Shown here piece after piece: positions 8,353-15,013 of a stretch of 25,781 nt of DNA. The stretch's first letter is position 1, and each line of letters opens with the position of its first letter. The notes beneath the pieces are model-generated. The model was not told the DNA's origin, did no database searches, and saw only the letters and a list, made by a program, of their open reading frames with translations. The stretch spans positions 1 to 25,781 of the forward strand of contig JAFAFR010000015.1 of NCBI GenBank assembly GCA_023423405.1. Reading direction: 5' to 3'. The position numbers and the translations under genes are program-made. Source of the stretch: Bacteroidota bacterium. Lineage in GTDB: Bacteria; Bacteroidota; Bacteroidia; Chitinophagales; Chitinophagaceae.

Positions 8353-9815
8353 TTAAAATTATACCCCACCCTGAACAGCAGCGGTTGTGTGTGTGGTACC
8401 TGCCGGTTCCACAAAGCGTCGTAGAGCAGGGAGAAGGTCGATTTGTATTTGCCGATTGATTGTTTCTTCTGCAACCCGATCACCGCACTCTGCTGCCAGT
8501 GATGGATGGTCTTTAACACCGCCAGGCTCTCGATCTCACTGCGGTAGTTCCACTCTCCGCCACCTGTCAGCCAGAAACTCTTTCTGATCCTTACGTCGAT
8601 AAAAGTCCTGAGCCCCATGCCCTGGTGGCTTACCTCGATGTGCCGGATGTCTTGCCCCCAGCCCACCTTGTACGTTGCGCCAATACCAATCACTGAATTC
8701 TTGCTTATTCTATAACCGAGACTCCCGGCGATGTCGCTGGTCGTGGGGAAGTAACCATTGGCCCTGGTGCTCTGTACATTGGCGCCCAGTTCCACTCTTT
8801 TCAAAAAGTTGCGGCCCTTGCTTTTTGTCGGTTTATAGTCCGGCATCGCTGTTCCGTCTTCCTTTGACAGCGCTTTTTCCAACTGGCTCTTGACCGATTC
8901 CAGGGCCGCCTGCCCTTCCTGCATACCGCTGGTCAGCGCCTGCTGGGCGGCCTGCGTGCTGCCCATTCTCTGGGTGAGGTTGCTTAAGACCTGGTCGCGG
9001 GTCTGTAGCCCGTTTAAGAGCGTGGAGGGGTCCATGTCCGCTACCTGGCCCGGCAGCCGGAACATACTGCCCAGGATGGAATACTTATCAAAGAATTTTC
9101 TAAACGCCGGAATATGGGAGAGCAGTTCCAGGGCTTTTTGCTCCAGTTGGTTGGGATCGTTCAGGGCCTGTTTAAATTGCTGCAATTGCTCTTGGTAGTA
9201 CCCTGCCTGCTGTTGGTATTTGCGCCAGGTTTTGCCCAGCGGCAGGTGGGCGAGTTTTTCTTTGAGCTGCTGCTTTCTTTGTGCTACCAGTTGTTGCAAT
9301 TGCTCAGTTTGATTAAGCCGGTTAGAGATCCCTTTGTACTGGCTTTTGAGTTTTTCCAGCTCCGGGCCCTGCAGTTTGGCCAGGGTGGGGTCATTCTCTA
9401 GAAACTTGAGGGCTGTGGTCATGGAGTCCAGCTTGCCCGAATAGGTGGCGGGTAGGCCCGTGAGTTGGCTGCTGTCGGGTGAAAGCGTTTGTCTCCATGT
9501 GTTGTAGAGCGAATCGCTGCCCAGTTGCAGGGAAGCCGCCAGGGCGCTGTCCTGCCTTTCCAGTTTGCGCCGCAGGCGGGTTTCCTGTCTTTGCAGTTTG
9601 CGCAGGCTTTTTTGGGTTTGCTTTTGCAGCCAGGATTCAGCACGCGACTGTTGATCCGAAAGTTGATGCGATAATTTGCCCGGGAAGGCCAGGATCCTGT
9701 CCAATGAGGAGCCGGAAGCGGCAGGGCTGGCCTCTGCCCGGTAGCCCGACTGGGCCATCAAAGTCCCGGTCGAAGCCACCACCAACAGCAGCCAAAGGAT
9801 AAGGTTTGTTCGCAT
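8349..9815 (-). CDS. Coiled-coil plus outer-membrane beta-barrel protein
   Basis: This encodes 488 aa. Residues 1-22 are a signal peptide (LILWLLLVVASTGTLMAQ). Residues about 45-215 are rich in Gln, Lys, Arg and Leu with heptad-like spacing (KSLRKLQRQETRLRRKLERQ) and should form long periplasmic helices. Residues about 250-330 are further helix. From about residue 335 to the end, alternating hydrophobic/aromatic strands appear (VELGANVQST, SLGYRISKNSVIGIGATYKV, RTFIDVRIRKSFWLTGGGEW), finishing LLFRVGYNFK, the usual C-terminal signature of an outer-membrane barrel strand. It is the first gene of the operon and its TGA overlaps the next ATG, so translation of the giant RHS-like gene is likely coupled to it. 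Its job may be to anchor or export the RHS partners, which is inference from position. GC is about 55%. Confidence 0.88.
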   Translation of the reverse strand: MRTNLILWLLLVVASTGTLMAQSGYRAEASPAASGSSLDRILAFPGKLSHQLSDQQSRAESWLQKQTQKSLRKLQRQETRLRRKLERQDSALAASLQLGSDSLYNTWRQTLSPDSSQLTGLPATYSGKLDSMTTALKFLENDPTLAKLQGPELEKLKSQYKGISNRLNQTEQLQQLVAQRKQQLKEKLAHLPLGKTWRKYQQQAGYYQEQLQQFKQALNDPNQLEQKALELLSHIPAFRKFFDKYSILGSMFRLPGQVADMDPSTLLNGLQTRDQVLSNLTQRMGSTQAAQQALTSGMQEGQAALESVKSQLEKALSKEDGTAMPDYKPTKSKGRNFLKRVELGANVQSTRANGYFPTTSDIAGSLGYRISKNSVIGIGATYKVGWGQDIRHIEVSHQGMGLRTFIDVRIRKSFWLTGGGEWNYRSEIESLAVLKTIHHWQQSAVIGLQKKQSIGKYKSTFSLLYDALWNRQVPHTQPLLFRVGYNFK

Positions 9816-9901
9816 CTAAATCAGTAGGTTAGCCTGTTATAACGGTAACGAATAACCGCCGATACCGTTTGCACAAAAAAACAGAAAAAAACATTACCGC
9901 C

Positions 9902-9921
9902 ATTCCGTATTTATACGGAAT
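9902..9921. promoter_or_regulatory. 20-bp palindrome upstream of RHS operon
   Basis: ATTCCGTATTTATACGGAAT has 9-bp perfect arms around a 2-bp centre. It sits 87-106 bp upstream of the ATG of the barrel gene, in an A/T-rich stretch, a reasonable place for an operator of a dimeric regulator. No regulator is identified. Confidence 0.5.
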
Positions 9922-10119
9922 CCGGCCATTCGCTTCATCTTTTTATTTTTGGAATGTGTAACAATCTTCACTTCATATCATCAGCACATTACAGGATAAT
10001 TCATTGCTTCGGTTTTCCGCTTTTTCTGCTACCTGAAAAGGATCTGCCGCTCCCCTGTCCAACACTCCCTGCACCAACCACAACAAATCTACAGCCAGGC
10101 TTCCCTCCATTTTCGACTT

Positions 10120-10154
10120 TGGGACGTTTGCTGCTCAGCCCTGGGACGTTTGCT
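10120..10154. promoter_or_regulatory. Direct repeats at 22-bp spacing, candidate LytTR binding site
   Basis: TGGGACGTTTGCT occurs at 10120-10132 and again at 10142-10154, exactly 22 bp apart. A weaker relative (TGGGGCGGATTC) starts near 10164. LytTR regulators typically bind two 9-bp direct repeats about two helical turns apart; GACGTTTGC matches 7 of 9 positions of the published consensus (T/A)(A/C)(C/A)GTTN(A/G)(T/G). A LytTR gene begins about 290 bp downstream, so auto-regulation or control of the divergent RHS operon is plausible. Binding is inference. Confidence 0.45.
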
Positions 10155-10192
10155 TACTAATTCTGGGGCGGATTCGGCATTTGTTGCTTCAC

Positions 10193-10291
10193 CCTTGCTT
10201 TAACCCTGTATCAAATTCGCTGGAACCCCTGATTTTACTGGATTTCTTACAAGCCTGAAGCAAGGATAAAGCAAGGTTAAAGCAAGGATTA
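10193..10291. repeat. Triple 11-bp tandem repeat with distal inverted copy
   Basis: Three direct units, AGCAAGGATAA, AGCAAGGTTAA and AGCAAGGATTA, fill 10259-10291. The 13-mer CCTTGCTTTAACC at 10193-10205 is the exact reverse complement of GGTTAAAGCAAGG at 10275-10287, giving a 13-bp stem with a loop of about 69 nt. The element lies between the candidate LytTR site and the LytTR gene. It could be a leader-RNA structure, a multi-copy protein-binding site or a dispersed genomic repeat. Confidence 0.6.
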
Positions 10292-10441
10292 GGCTAGTTT
10301 GGGGTCTGTGGTTGGGGGGGGTTGGGCAGTGCCAAAAAAACTCCCAAAATCGCCCATGTTTTAGAAAATAAAACTTTAGTTTTTCCCGGACGCGCTGGTT
10401 ATGTCGATTTGTGTTTCGATCAACCCCATAAAAAACCTGCT

Positions 10442-10798
10442 ATGACCCGGGATCATTTTTTCTTCAGAATTGACGGCGCTCTTAAGAGAGTCGATTGCCG
10501 CGATATCCTCTTCCTGCAAACCGCCGACAACTACACCAACATCTATTTGAAAGGCGGATTCTATACAACCAGGATTCCCCTGAAACTGGCAGTGGAACAA
10601 TTGAAGGACCACGGGATGGTTCAAATCCACCGTTCCTACGCCGTGATCGCCAGTAAGATCAATGTCATTGCCAAGGATTCCATCGTACTGATAGCCGACA
10701 AGGAAGTACAGCTTCCCTTCAACAGGAAATACCTGCCTGAACTGCTCAAGCGCATCGACATACTGGGCCTGCAGACCGATGCCGAAGAGGAGGTGTAA
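10442..10798 (+). CDS. Stand-alone LytTR DNA-binding protein
   Basis: From the ATG at 10442 this encodes 118 aa, almost all one LytTR domain. The typical blocks are DILFLQTADNYTNIYL (residues 21-36), MVQIHRSYAVIASKIN (59-74) and VQLPFNRKYLPELLKRI (89-105). LytTR domains bind phased direct repeats in DNA and usually follow a response-regulator receiver domain; none is present here, so this is an orphan regulator whose input is unknown. The frame extends upstream to a TTG at 10322 (158 aa), but those 40 extra residues do not look conserved, and the MTRDHFFFRI start is typical of single-domain members. It is the only plus-strand gene, divergent from the RHS operon, and is followed by a terminator. 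It may regulate itself or that operon. Confidence 0.9.
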   Translation: MTRDHFFFRIDGALKRVDCRDILFLQTADNYTNIYLKGGFYTTRIPLKLAVEQLKDHGMVQIHRSYAVIASKINVIAKDSIVLIADKEVQLPFNRKYLPELLKRIDILGLQTDAEEEV

Positions 10799-10834
10799 AC
10801 CGCCGGGTAACAGGCAACTCCATTCCAACAAAAA

Positions 10835-10864
10835 AGGCCGTCCCAAAAATAATTGGGACGGCCT
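10835..10864. terminator. Strong intrinsic terminator between converging genes
   Basis: The arms AGGCCGTCCCAA (10835-10846) and TTGGGACGGCCT (10853-10864) form a perfect 12-bp stem with a 6-nt loop. On the minus strand the hairpin is followed directly by a run of T residues, so it best ends transcription of the DUF1801 gene arriving from the right. It lies 36 bp after the LytTR stop and probably works for that gene as well, although the plus strand lacks an immediate T-run. Confidence 0.85.
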
Positions 10865-10948
10865 GTGCCGGCCTTTTGCCACCAGTTTATCTCAGCAAAA
10901 GTTAAAACTGATTGCAGGGGTCCTGATGAAGATCTGCTGATCGATCAA

Positions 10949-11379
10949 CTAGCCGCGAAGCGAGTCCTCCACCCCATATCGTATTGCTTCTTCCAACAAA
11001 AAAATATCTATTTCCTTTAGCGCTTTGAACCGGATGCAATACCCGGTCACTTTTGCTTTGCCCAGTCTTTTTCCGTAGGTTTTGGATAAGTAAGTCCTGT
11101 CTTTTATACCGAGAATATACACAGAGATCCCGGTTTTATTTGCACTCACACAACCTGAAAAAAATCCCGGGTTTTTCCATCGGCATATTTAATGGTGTGA
11201 GAGCCATACCCGATGGTAGGATTGCTGACCGTTCTGTTTTCGCTGTCTTTGCCATCATCGAACCACAGTTTGCCTCCTGGCAATACCTGCAGCATGAGCC
11301 CGTGCAATGTCTGCATGTCGATGCGTTTTGACGCAGGCTGGCTGAGAATATATTTTTCTATTTGTTCCTGAACGGTCAT
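10949..11379 (-). pseudogene. DUF1801 protein gene broken by a single-base frameshift
   Basis: Two adjacent reading frames together make one DUF1801 protein. The first (from ATG 11379) reads MTVQEQIEKYILSQP through NPTIGYGSHTIKYADGKTRD to FFQVV and stops at about 11150. The second continues as SANKTGISVYILGIKDRTYL through AIRYGVEDSLRG, ending at 10949. Related proteins, as I recall them, read FFQ(I/V)G(I/V)SAN without a break, so losing one G after the valine codon accounts for the stop. A 7-T run lies just before the lesion, so slippage or a sequencing error is also possible. The start at 11379 overlaps the YcxB-like stop as ATGA. An in-frame ATG at 11391 is less likely. The intact family is a small domain related to iron-chaperone-like YdhG/YjbR folds, with poorly defined function. 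Confidence 0.8.
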
Positions 11380-11921
11380 TTCCACTTCCAATCCAGTTCT
11401 TTAACAAAATCAATGTCCAGTTTTTGGCAAAGTTGTTTTAATTCAGTTTCCAGTTGAGTTAGGTCACCAATTTTCGATTTGGGAATAATCAGGCACACGC
11501 CGGTCTTTAAACGCAGAAAAAAGTGATCGCCTGTTTCAGTAATGTTATCCAGTTCAGATAAATTAATTTTCGATTCCCCGGTACTGTCGTTCGTTTCAAT
11601 GGCCAAATCGGTGAACTTAATATTGGCCGTTTGCCCAAACCTGTTTTTATAGGTATCCGCAATTGCCCTGGCGTAGTGGTCTTTATAGCGTCGCCGCTGG
11701 TACAATGGATAAAAAAATATGGCAAGTATTCCGACGCCCAGGAAGTAATAAAAAAGAACTGAATTACCGCTTTGATAAAACAGGAAACTTAAGACCAGCA
11801 TAGACCCGGAAACAATGAGCCGGGAGATTGTCCGTTGCTTTTTGATTCTACCGGTCTTCGACGCCAAAAATAACTGGTGCTGCAAAAAGTCATTCTGGTC
11901 CAATTGATACGACAAGGTCAT
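11376..11921 (-). CDS. YcxB-like membrane protein
   Basis: From the ATG at 11921 this encodes 181 aa beginning MTLSYQLDQNDFLQHQLFLA. A basic segment (KTGRIKKQRTISR) is followed by two membrane helices at about residues 34-50 and 55-74, then a cytoplasmic C-terminal part with INLSELDNITETGDHFFLRL and TGVCLIIPKSKI, the pattern of YcxB-like C-terminal domains. The frame stays open upstream to 12050, but that extension reads across a decayed ankyrin-repeat sequence and looks spurious. The stop overlaps the following DUF1801 start, so both are one transcript. YcxB function is not established. Confidence 0.82.
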   Translation of the reverse strand: MTLSYQLDQNDFLQHQLFLASKTGRIKKQRTISRLIVSGSMLVLSFLFYQSGNSVLFYYFLGVGILAIFFYPLYQRRRYKDHYARAIADTYKNRFGQTANIKFTDLAIETNDSTGESKINLSELDNITETGDHFFLRLKTGVCLIIPKSKIGDLTQLETELKQLCQKLDIDFVKELDWKWK

Positions 11922-11941
11922 GGTATAAAAGAAATAAAGTG

Positions 11942-12063
11942 TTATGCGAAATCGCCCCAGGGATTGGTATAATTTATATCGGCACCCTGCTTCACCAGCT
12001 TCTCTACGGTTGCAGGTCACCATTCCGGGCTGTAGCCAACATTTGATCATTCAAACTTTCCAT
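11942..12063 (-). pseudogene. Truncated, frameshifted ankyrin-repeat remnant
   Basis: From ATG 12063 the minus strand reads MESLNDQMLATARNGDLQ. After a one-base frame change near 12008 it continues VEKLVKQGADINYTNPWGD, then FA and a TAA at 11942. NGDLxxVxKLVxQGADIN is the ankyrin-repeat signature, and TNPWGxTAL would normally lead into the next repeat. So this is the first repeat of an ankyrin protein that has lost both its frame and everything downstream. It lies directly before the YcxB-like gene with a 20-bp gap. Confidence 0.7.
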
Positions 12064-12107
12064 GTTGCTTTCAGGGTTTAACAATACAGTTTCCATAAAC
12101 CAATGGA

Positions 12108-12467
12108 TTATATCCTATCTAAAAGATGTTTTGTGAACCCGTTTTCCGTATCACCCGTGTTCAGGGTGGACGCCGGTTCAAAAAGCATTACGGAAACCTC
12201 CTTTTCTGCAACCGGCCTGTGTTCTTTCCCTTTTGGAACAATTAAAAATTCGTTCTTGGTTATTTCAATTGTCTCATCCCTGAATTCCATTTTCAACACA
12301 CCGTCGATTACCAAAAACATTTCGTCTTCGTTGTCGTGTTTATGCCACACAAATTCACCCTGAAATTTTACCAGTTTCACGTGTTGCCCGTTTAGCTCTC
12401 CAACAATTTTTGGGCTCCAGTATTCAGAGAACAATTGTAGCTTTTCCGCAATGTTTACTTTTTCCAT
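12108..12467 (-). CDS. Cupin-domain protein
   Basis: This encodes 119 aa with a single small beta-barrel. Cupin motif 1 is visible as GEFVWHKHDNEDEMFLVIDG, with candidate metal ligands His42, His44 and Glu48. Motif 2 is FLIVPKGKEHRPVAEK with His83. All four usual ligands are present, so a metal-binding cupin is likely. Substrate is unknown; small single-domain cupins of this type are often annotated only as cupin proteins. No signal peptide is present, so it acts in the cytoplasm. It stands alone, 152 bp after the preceding serine hydrolase stop, with a hairpin in that gap. Confidence 0.9.
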   Translation of the reverse strand: MEKVNIAEKLQLFSEYWSPKIVGELNGQHVKLVKFQGEFVWHKHDNEDEMFLVIDGVLKMEFRDETIEITKNEFLIVPKGKEHRPVAEKEVSVMLFEPASTLNTGDTENGFTKHLLDRI

Positions 12468-12544
12468 TTTATAAATTGATGTCTTATAAATATGCCTGGT
12501 TATAAGTATGAAACCTTTAAATAGTCAATTGCCAGTGCCACTTT

Positions 12545-12594
12545 CCGGATAACGTACACATTGAACGCGCCGGGAGCTGATGATCCTTATCCGG
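12545..12594. repeat. Inverted repeat after serine hydrolase gene
   Basis: CCGGATAA at 12545-12552 and TTATCCGG at 12587-12594 are perfect 8-bp arms around 34 nt containing further GC-rich sequence. It sits 26-75 bp after the stop of the serine hydrolase gene, in the gap before the cupin gene. There is no T-run, so it is not a classical terminator. Confidence 0.45.
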
Positions 12595-12619
12595 TTGTGC
12601 AATGCGTAAAGTACACCTG

Positions 12620-13660
12620 CTATTTCCTGAAATAGTAGTCGGCCAGTGCGTTTGCTATGGCACGCGGATTTGCCTGATCCGTATTGGTGAGAATAACAAT
12701 GGAAAGCCCGTCGTTCAAAAAACGTATAAATACGGACCTGAATCCCATGTTAGCCCCGCCGTGCAGCACCAGCTTTCGACCCTTGTATTCATCTATCACC
12801 CATCCAAAACCGTAATACTCCTTTGAATCTGCTTTATCGGAAGTTTTAATGAAGGGCTCCCACAGCTTTTCCCAATTTTCCTTTTTTAGAATAATTTTCT
12901 CCGTTCTTATCGCATTTTCCCATTTGATCATATCAGAAGAAGTGGAAAGAAATCCGCCACTGGGCCGTATGCCGAGCATGGCTGTGGCGTTTATCAGGGT
13001 ATCCCGATTGTGCATATATCCGCTGGCCCGGTTGGGAATGACCCGGTAAAAGTCGGTCAGGTAACTGTTGTTCATTCCTGCCGGTATGAACAACTCGTCG
13101 CGGATATAATCCTGCCAGGGTTTACCGCTTACCTGTTTTATAATTTCGGCCAGCATGAAATAGGCCAGGTTGCAATACTGGTATCTTTCTCCTGTTTTAA
13201 AAACCAGGGGTAGGTTGTAGGCAGATCTGATGATGTTGATATCGGGTTGAATTTTGAAGTTGTCATAGGCCGGGCCCTCGCGCTGTAAGCCAGAAGTGTG
13301 CGACATAAGGTTTTTTATTTTGATGGGCCTCCAGGCTTCGGGTGCATCGGGAAAATATTTATGTACCGGGTCTTCGATGCTTAGCTTTCCATCCTGCATT
13401 AATTTCATGACGGCGGTTGTAAAAAACTGCTTACTGACGGAACCCAGCCGGATCACTGTTTCGGAAGTGACGGGCGCATTCAGTTCCGCATTAGCCAGTC
13501 CATACCCTTTGTTTACGAGGGTTTGGCCGTTTCTGACAACAGCCAGTGAAAGCCCTACAATTTTTTGCTTCTCCATCATTTGCCCGACGATGATATCGGT
13601 ACTATCTGTTTGTGCAAAGGAGAAGCAGGGTAGGAATAGAAAGATCAGCAGTTTGTTCAT
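12620..13660 (-). CDS. Beta-lactamase-superfamily serine hydrolase 1
   Basis: This encodes 346 aa with a short signal peptide (LLIFLFLPCFSFAQ). The serine beta-lactamase/DD-peptidase (S12) fold is indicated by Ser74-Val-Ser-Lys77 (SxxK, catalytic serine and lysine), Tyr162-Cys-Asn164 (YxN) and His300-Gly-Gly (in place of KTG). LMSHTSGL and ELFIPAGMNNSY are further family marks. Members include D-aminopeptidases, esterases and uncharacterised periplasmic hydrolases; the HxG triad argues against a true class C beta-lactamase. Substrate cannot be told from sequence. It follows the NTF2-like lipoprotein gene with a 30-bp gap, so both probably share a transcript. Confidence 0.92.
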   Translation of the reverse strand: MNKLLIFLFLPCFSFAQTDSTDIIVGQMMEKQKIVGLSLAVVRNGQTLVNKGYGLANAELNAPVTSETVIRLGSVSKQFFTTAVMKLMQDGKLSIEDPVHKYFPDAPEAWRPIKIKNLMSHTSGLQREGPAYDNFKIQPDINIIRSAYNLPLVFKTGERYQYCNLAYFMLAEIIKQVSGKPWQDYIRDELFIPAGMNNSYLTDFYRVIPNRASGYMHNRDTLINATAMLGIRPSGGFLSTSSDMIKWENAIRTEKIILKKENWEKLWEPFIKTSDKADSKEYYGFGWVIDEYKGRKLVLHGGANMGFRSVFIRFLNDGLSIVILTNTDQANPRAIANALADYYFRK

Positions 13661-13690
13661 TTCAGGATAATTATTGCCGTATTCATGATA

Positions 13691-14254
13691 TTAATCAACA
13701 TATTCAACTCTGGATTCAATTTCATGGATTCCTTTAAACTTCCATTTTCCACCCTCTTTAACATAGATGTCTGCCCAACTGTAATGCTCTATATTCGCTC
13801 TGTTCCCTTCATCAGTTCCCTTTAAGGCATTTCGGTAGGTTAAAATTGCAACCCCATCAAAAAACTGAAGTACAAGATTTTGAAACTTCACCGTATCGAT
13901 TGTCCAGCTTGCATGAATGCGGTTGCGGATATAATCCTCTTTGTTCTTATAGAACTCGTCCTCTCCGCGGTAGATAAAATCATTTGAAAGAATACTTTCA
14001 AAAAGAGCACTGTCTTTTCTTTGCATGGCCAGAGGCAGTTTTCTTTTTAACTTCAGTATTTCAACCGCATCAGCACTATCAAGACTTTTATTTGTCGTAA
14101 TAAGGGTATATTCTTTTATTTCCACCGTTGGAGTGGGATTCGATTCGGAAATCTGTATTTGTTTATATTCAGCGTTTGTACTTTGAAGAGAATTTTCAGT
14201 ACAGGCAGAAAGCCAAAGAGCAAAAACTAAAAGCAGCTTACTATATGTTTTCAT
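13691..14254 (-). CDS. NTF2-like (SnoaL/DUF4440-type) lipoprotein
   Basis: This encodes 187 aa. The N-terminus is a lipoprotein signal with lipobox LSAC, lipidated cysteine at residue 18 (LLLVFALWLSAC). A linker of about 45 residues is followed by a domain at about 65-185 in the style of NTF2-like SnoaL/DUF4440 proteins: KRKLPLAMQRKDSALFESIL, NDFIYRGED, GVAILTYRNALKG and the closing strand WADIYVKEGGKWKFKGIHEI. Such domains bind small molecules or act as accessory folds; activity is unknown. Anchored in the membrane, it may work near the secreted serine hydrolase encoded 30 bp downstream. Confidence 0.85.
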   Translation of the reverse strand: MKTYSKLLLVFALWLSACTENSLQSTNAEYKQIQISESNPTPTVEIKEYTLITTNKSLDSADAVEILKLKRKLPLAMQRKDSALFESILSNDFIYRGEDEFYKNKEDYIRNRIHASWTIDTVKFQNLVLQFFDGVAILTYRNALKGTDEGNRANIEHYSWADIYVKEGGKWKFKGIHEIESRVEYVD

Positions 14255-14400
14255 ATTGCTAGTTCATTAAGTTCGGCGAATCCTTCTTGATCTGCTCAAG
14301 GATTTCACCATATAGCTGAAAATAAGCCCTTACTGCCAAATCCCGGCTACAAATAAGAAACCTTTAGAGAATCTGCCCCGGCCGGGTGGCTTTCAAGTAC

Positions 14401-14535
14401 CTAGATCATTTTAATAAAATATGCCAGCAGAAAAACAAAAATAACGAGGTCGGTCACCAGTGCAAATGCCTGCCATAAAAAGCCTGATCCCAACTGCGGA
14501 AAAAATAAACCATTTGCCGACGAGATGCAATGCAC
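14401..14535 (-). other. Possible 44-aa membrane protein or gene remnant
   Basis: A GTG at 14535, just after the SRPBCC stop, opens a 44-codon frame. Its second half is strongly hydrophobic (FLWQAFALVTDLVIFVFLLA, then YFIKMI). It could be a tiny single-span membrane protein, translationally linked to the gene before it, or the tail of a lost membrane protein. There is no family match. The remaining sequence to 14255 shows no gene. Confidence 0.3.
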
Positions 14536-14536
14536 T

Positions 14537-14995
14537 TTATTTCTCACATATTTCCTTCAATTTGCCGAGCGCTTTTGGGTAGGTCTGGTTCATATAATCC
14601 AAAAGATCCTCTGTAGTGTCCAAATCAACGGTAACTGTAGTAGTTCCGTTATTTTCTTCGAAGGTATAATTCTCAAATCCATTAGCCCATTTTTCTACGT
14701 CTGGCCCTTCTGTGATTTCTTCATTGGCTTTTAAAAGTCCGTAGTGTCGAATTGAAACAAACCGGTTGGGAATGTTGTCAAATATCTCTGAAACCATACC
14801 ACCCTTTTCACCTTTCTCATCAGTTCCTACGAATAGCATTTTGCTGCCCCTGATCCAACTCCCTTCATAAGTAGATGTCGGATTGAACAGAGCAGTCCAT
14901 TGCTCATAAGTTGACTTGTTGCTAATGCCCAGCATCAGGTCGTAGACTTTGCTTGCAGGCGCATTAATGCTTACATTGAATTGCGTTTTTTTCAT
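14537..14995 (-). CDS. SRPBCC (AHSA1-like) protein
   Basis: This encodes 152 aa in the START/Bet v 1-like helix-grip fold. It begins with the typical strand and helix KTQFNVSINAPASKVYDLML and ends in the long C-terminal helix TTEDLLDYMNQTYPKALGKL. Central strands include GSKMLFVGTD, RFVSIRHYG and NGTTTVTVDLD. The fold holds hydrophobic ligands; many small members are annotated as activator of Hsp90 ATPase 1-like or polyketide cyclase without proven function. There is no signal peptide. It lies 18 bp after the VOC gene, forming a two-gene operon of small ligand-binding proteins. Confidence 0.88.
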   Translation of the reverse strand: MKKTQFNVSINAPASKVYDLMLGISNKSTYEQWTALFNPTSTYEGSWIRGSKMLFVGTDEKGEKGGMVSEIFDNIPNRFVSIRHYGLLKANEEITEGPDVEKWANGFENYTFEENNGTTTVTVDLDTTEDLLDYMNQTYPKALGKLKEICEK

Positions 14996-15013
14996 AACTA
15001 TTAACTGTTTAGT

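Larger units (their letters stand above)
9816..10441. other. Divergent non-coding control region
   Basis: These 626 bp separate the minus-strand RHS operon from the plus-strand LytTR gene. I see no convincing gene. The stretch contains the 9902 palindrome, the 22-bp-phased direct repeats and the tandem 11-mers described separately. A G-run lies near 10309-10325. No clean Bacteroidota TAnnTTTG promoter was found for either gene by eye. A longer reading of the LytTR frame is possible from a TTG at 10322, which would shorten this region. Confidence 0.6.

Noticed and set aside
10259..10291. CRISPR-like repetition
   Set aside because: The units are 11 bp and directly adjacent, with no spacers and no cas genes.
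10376..10882. 168-codon minus-strand frame over the LytTR gene
   Set aside because: It is antisense to a clear LytTR domain and runs through the terminator hairpin.
11922..12050. N-terminal extension of the YcxB-like protein
   Set aside because: The extra 43 codons read out of frame across the ankyrin remnant; MTLSYQLDQND is the natural start.
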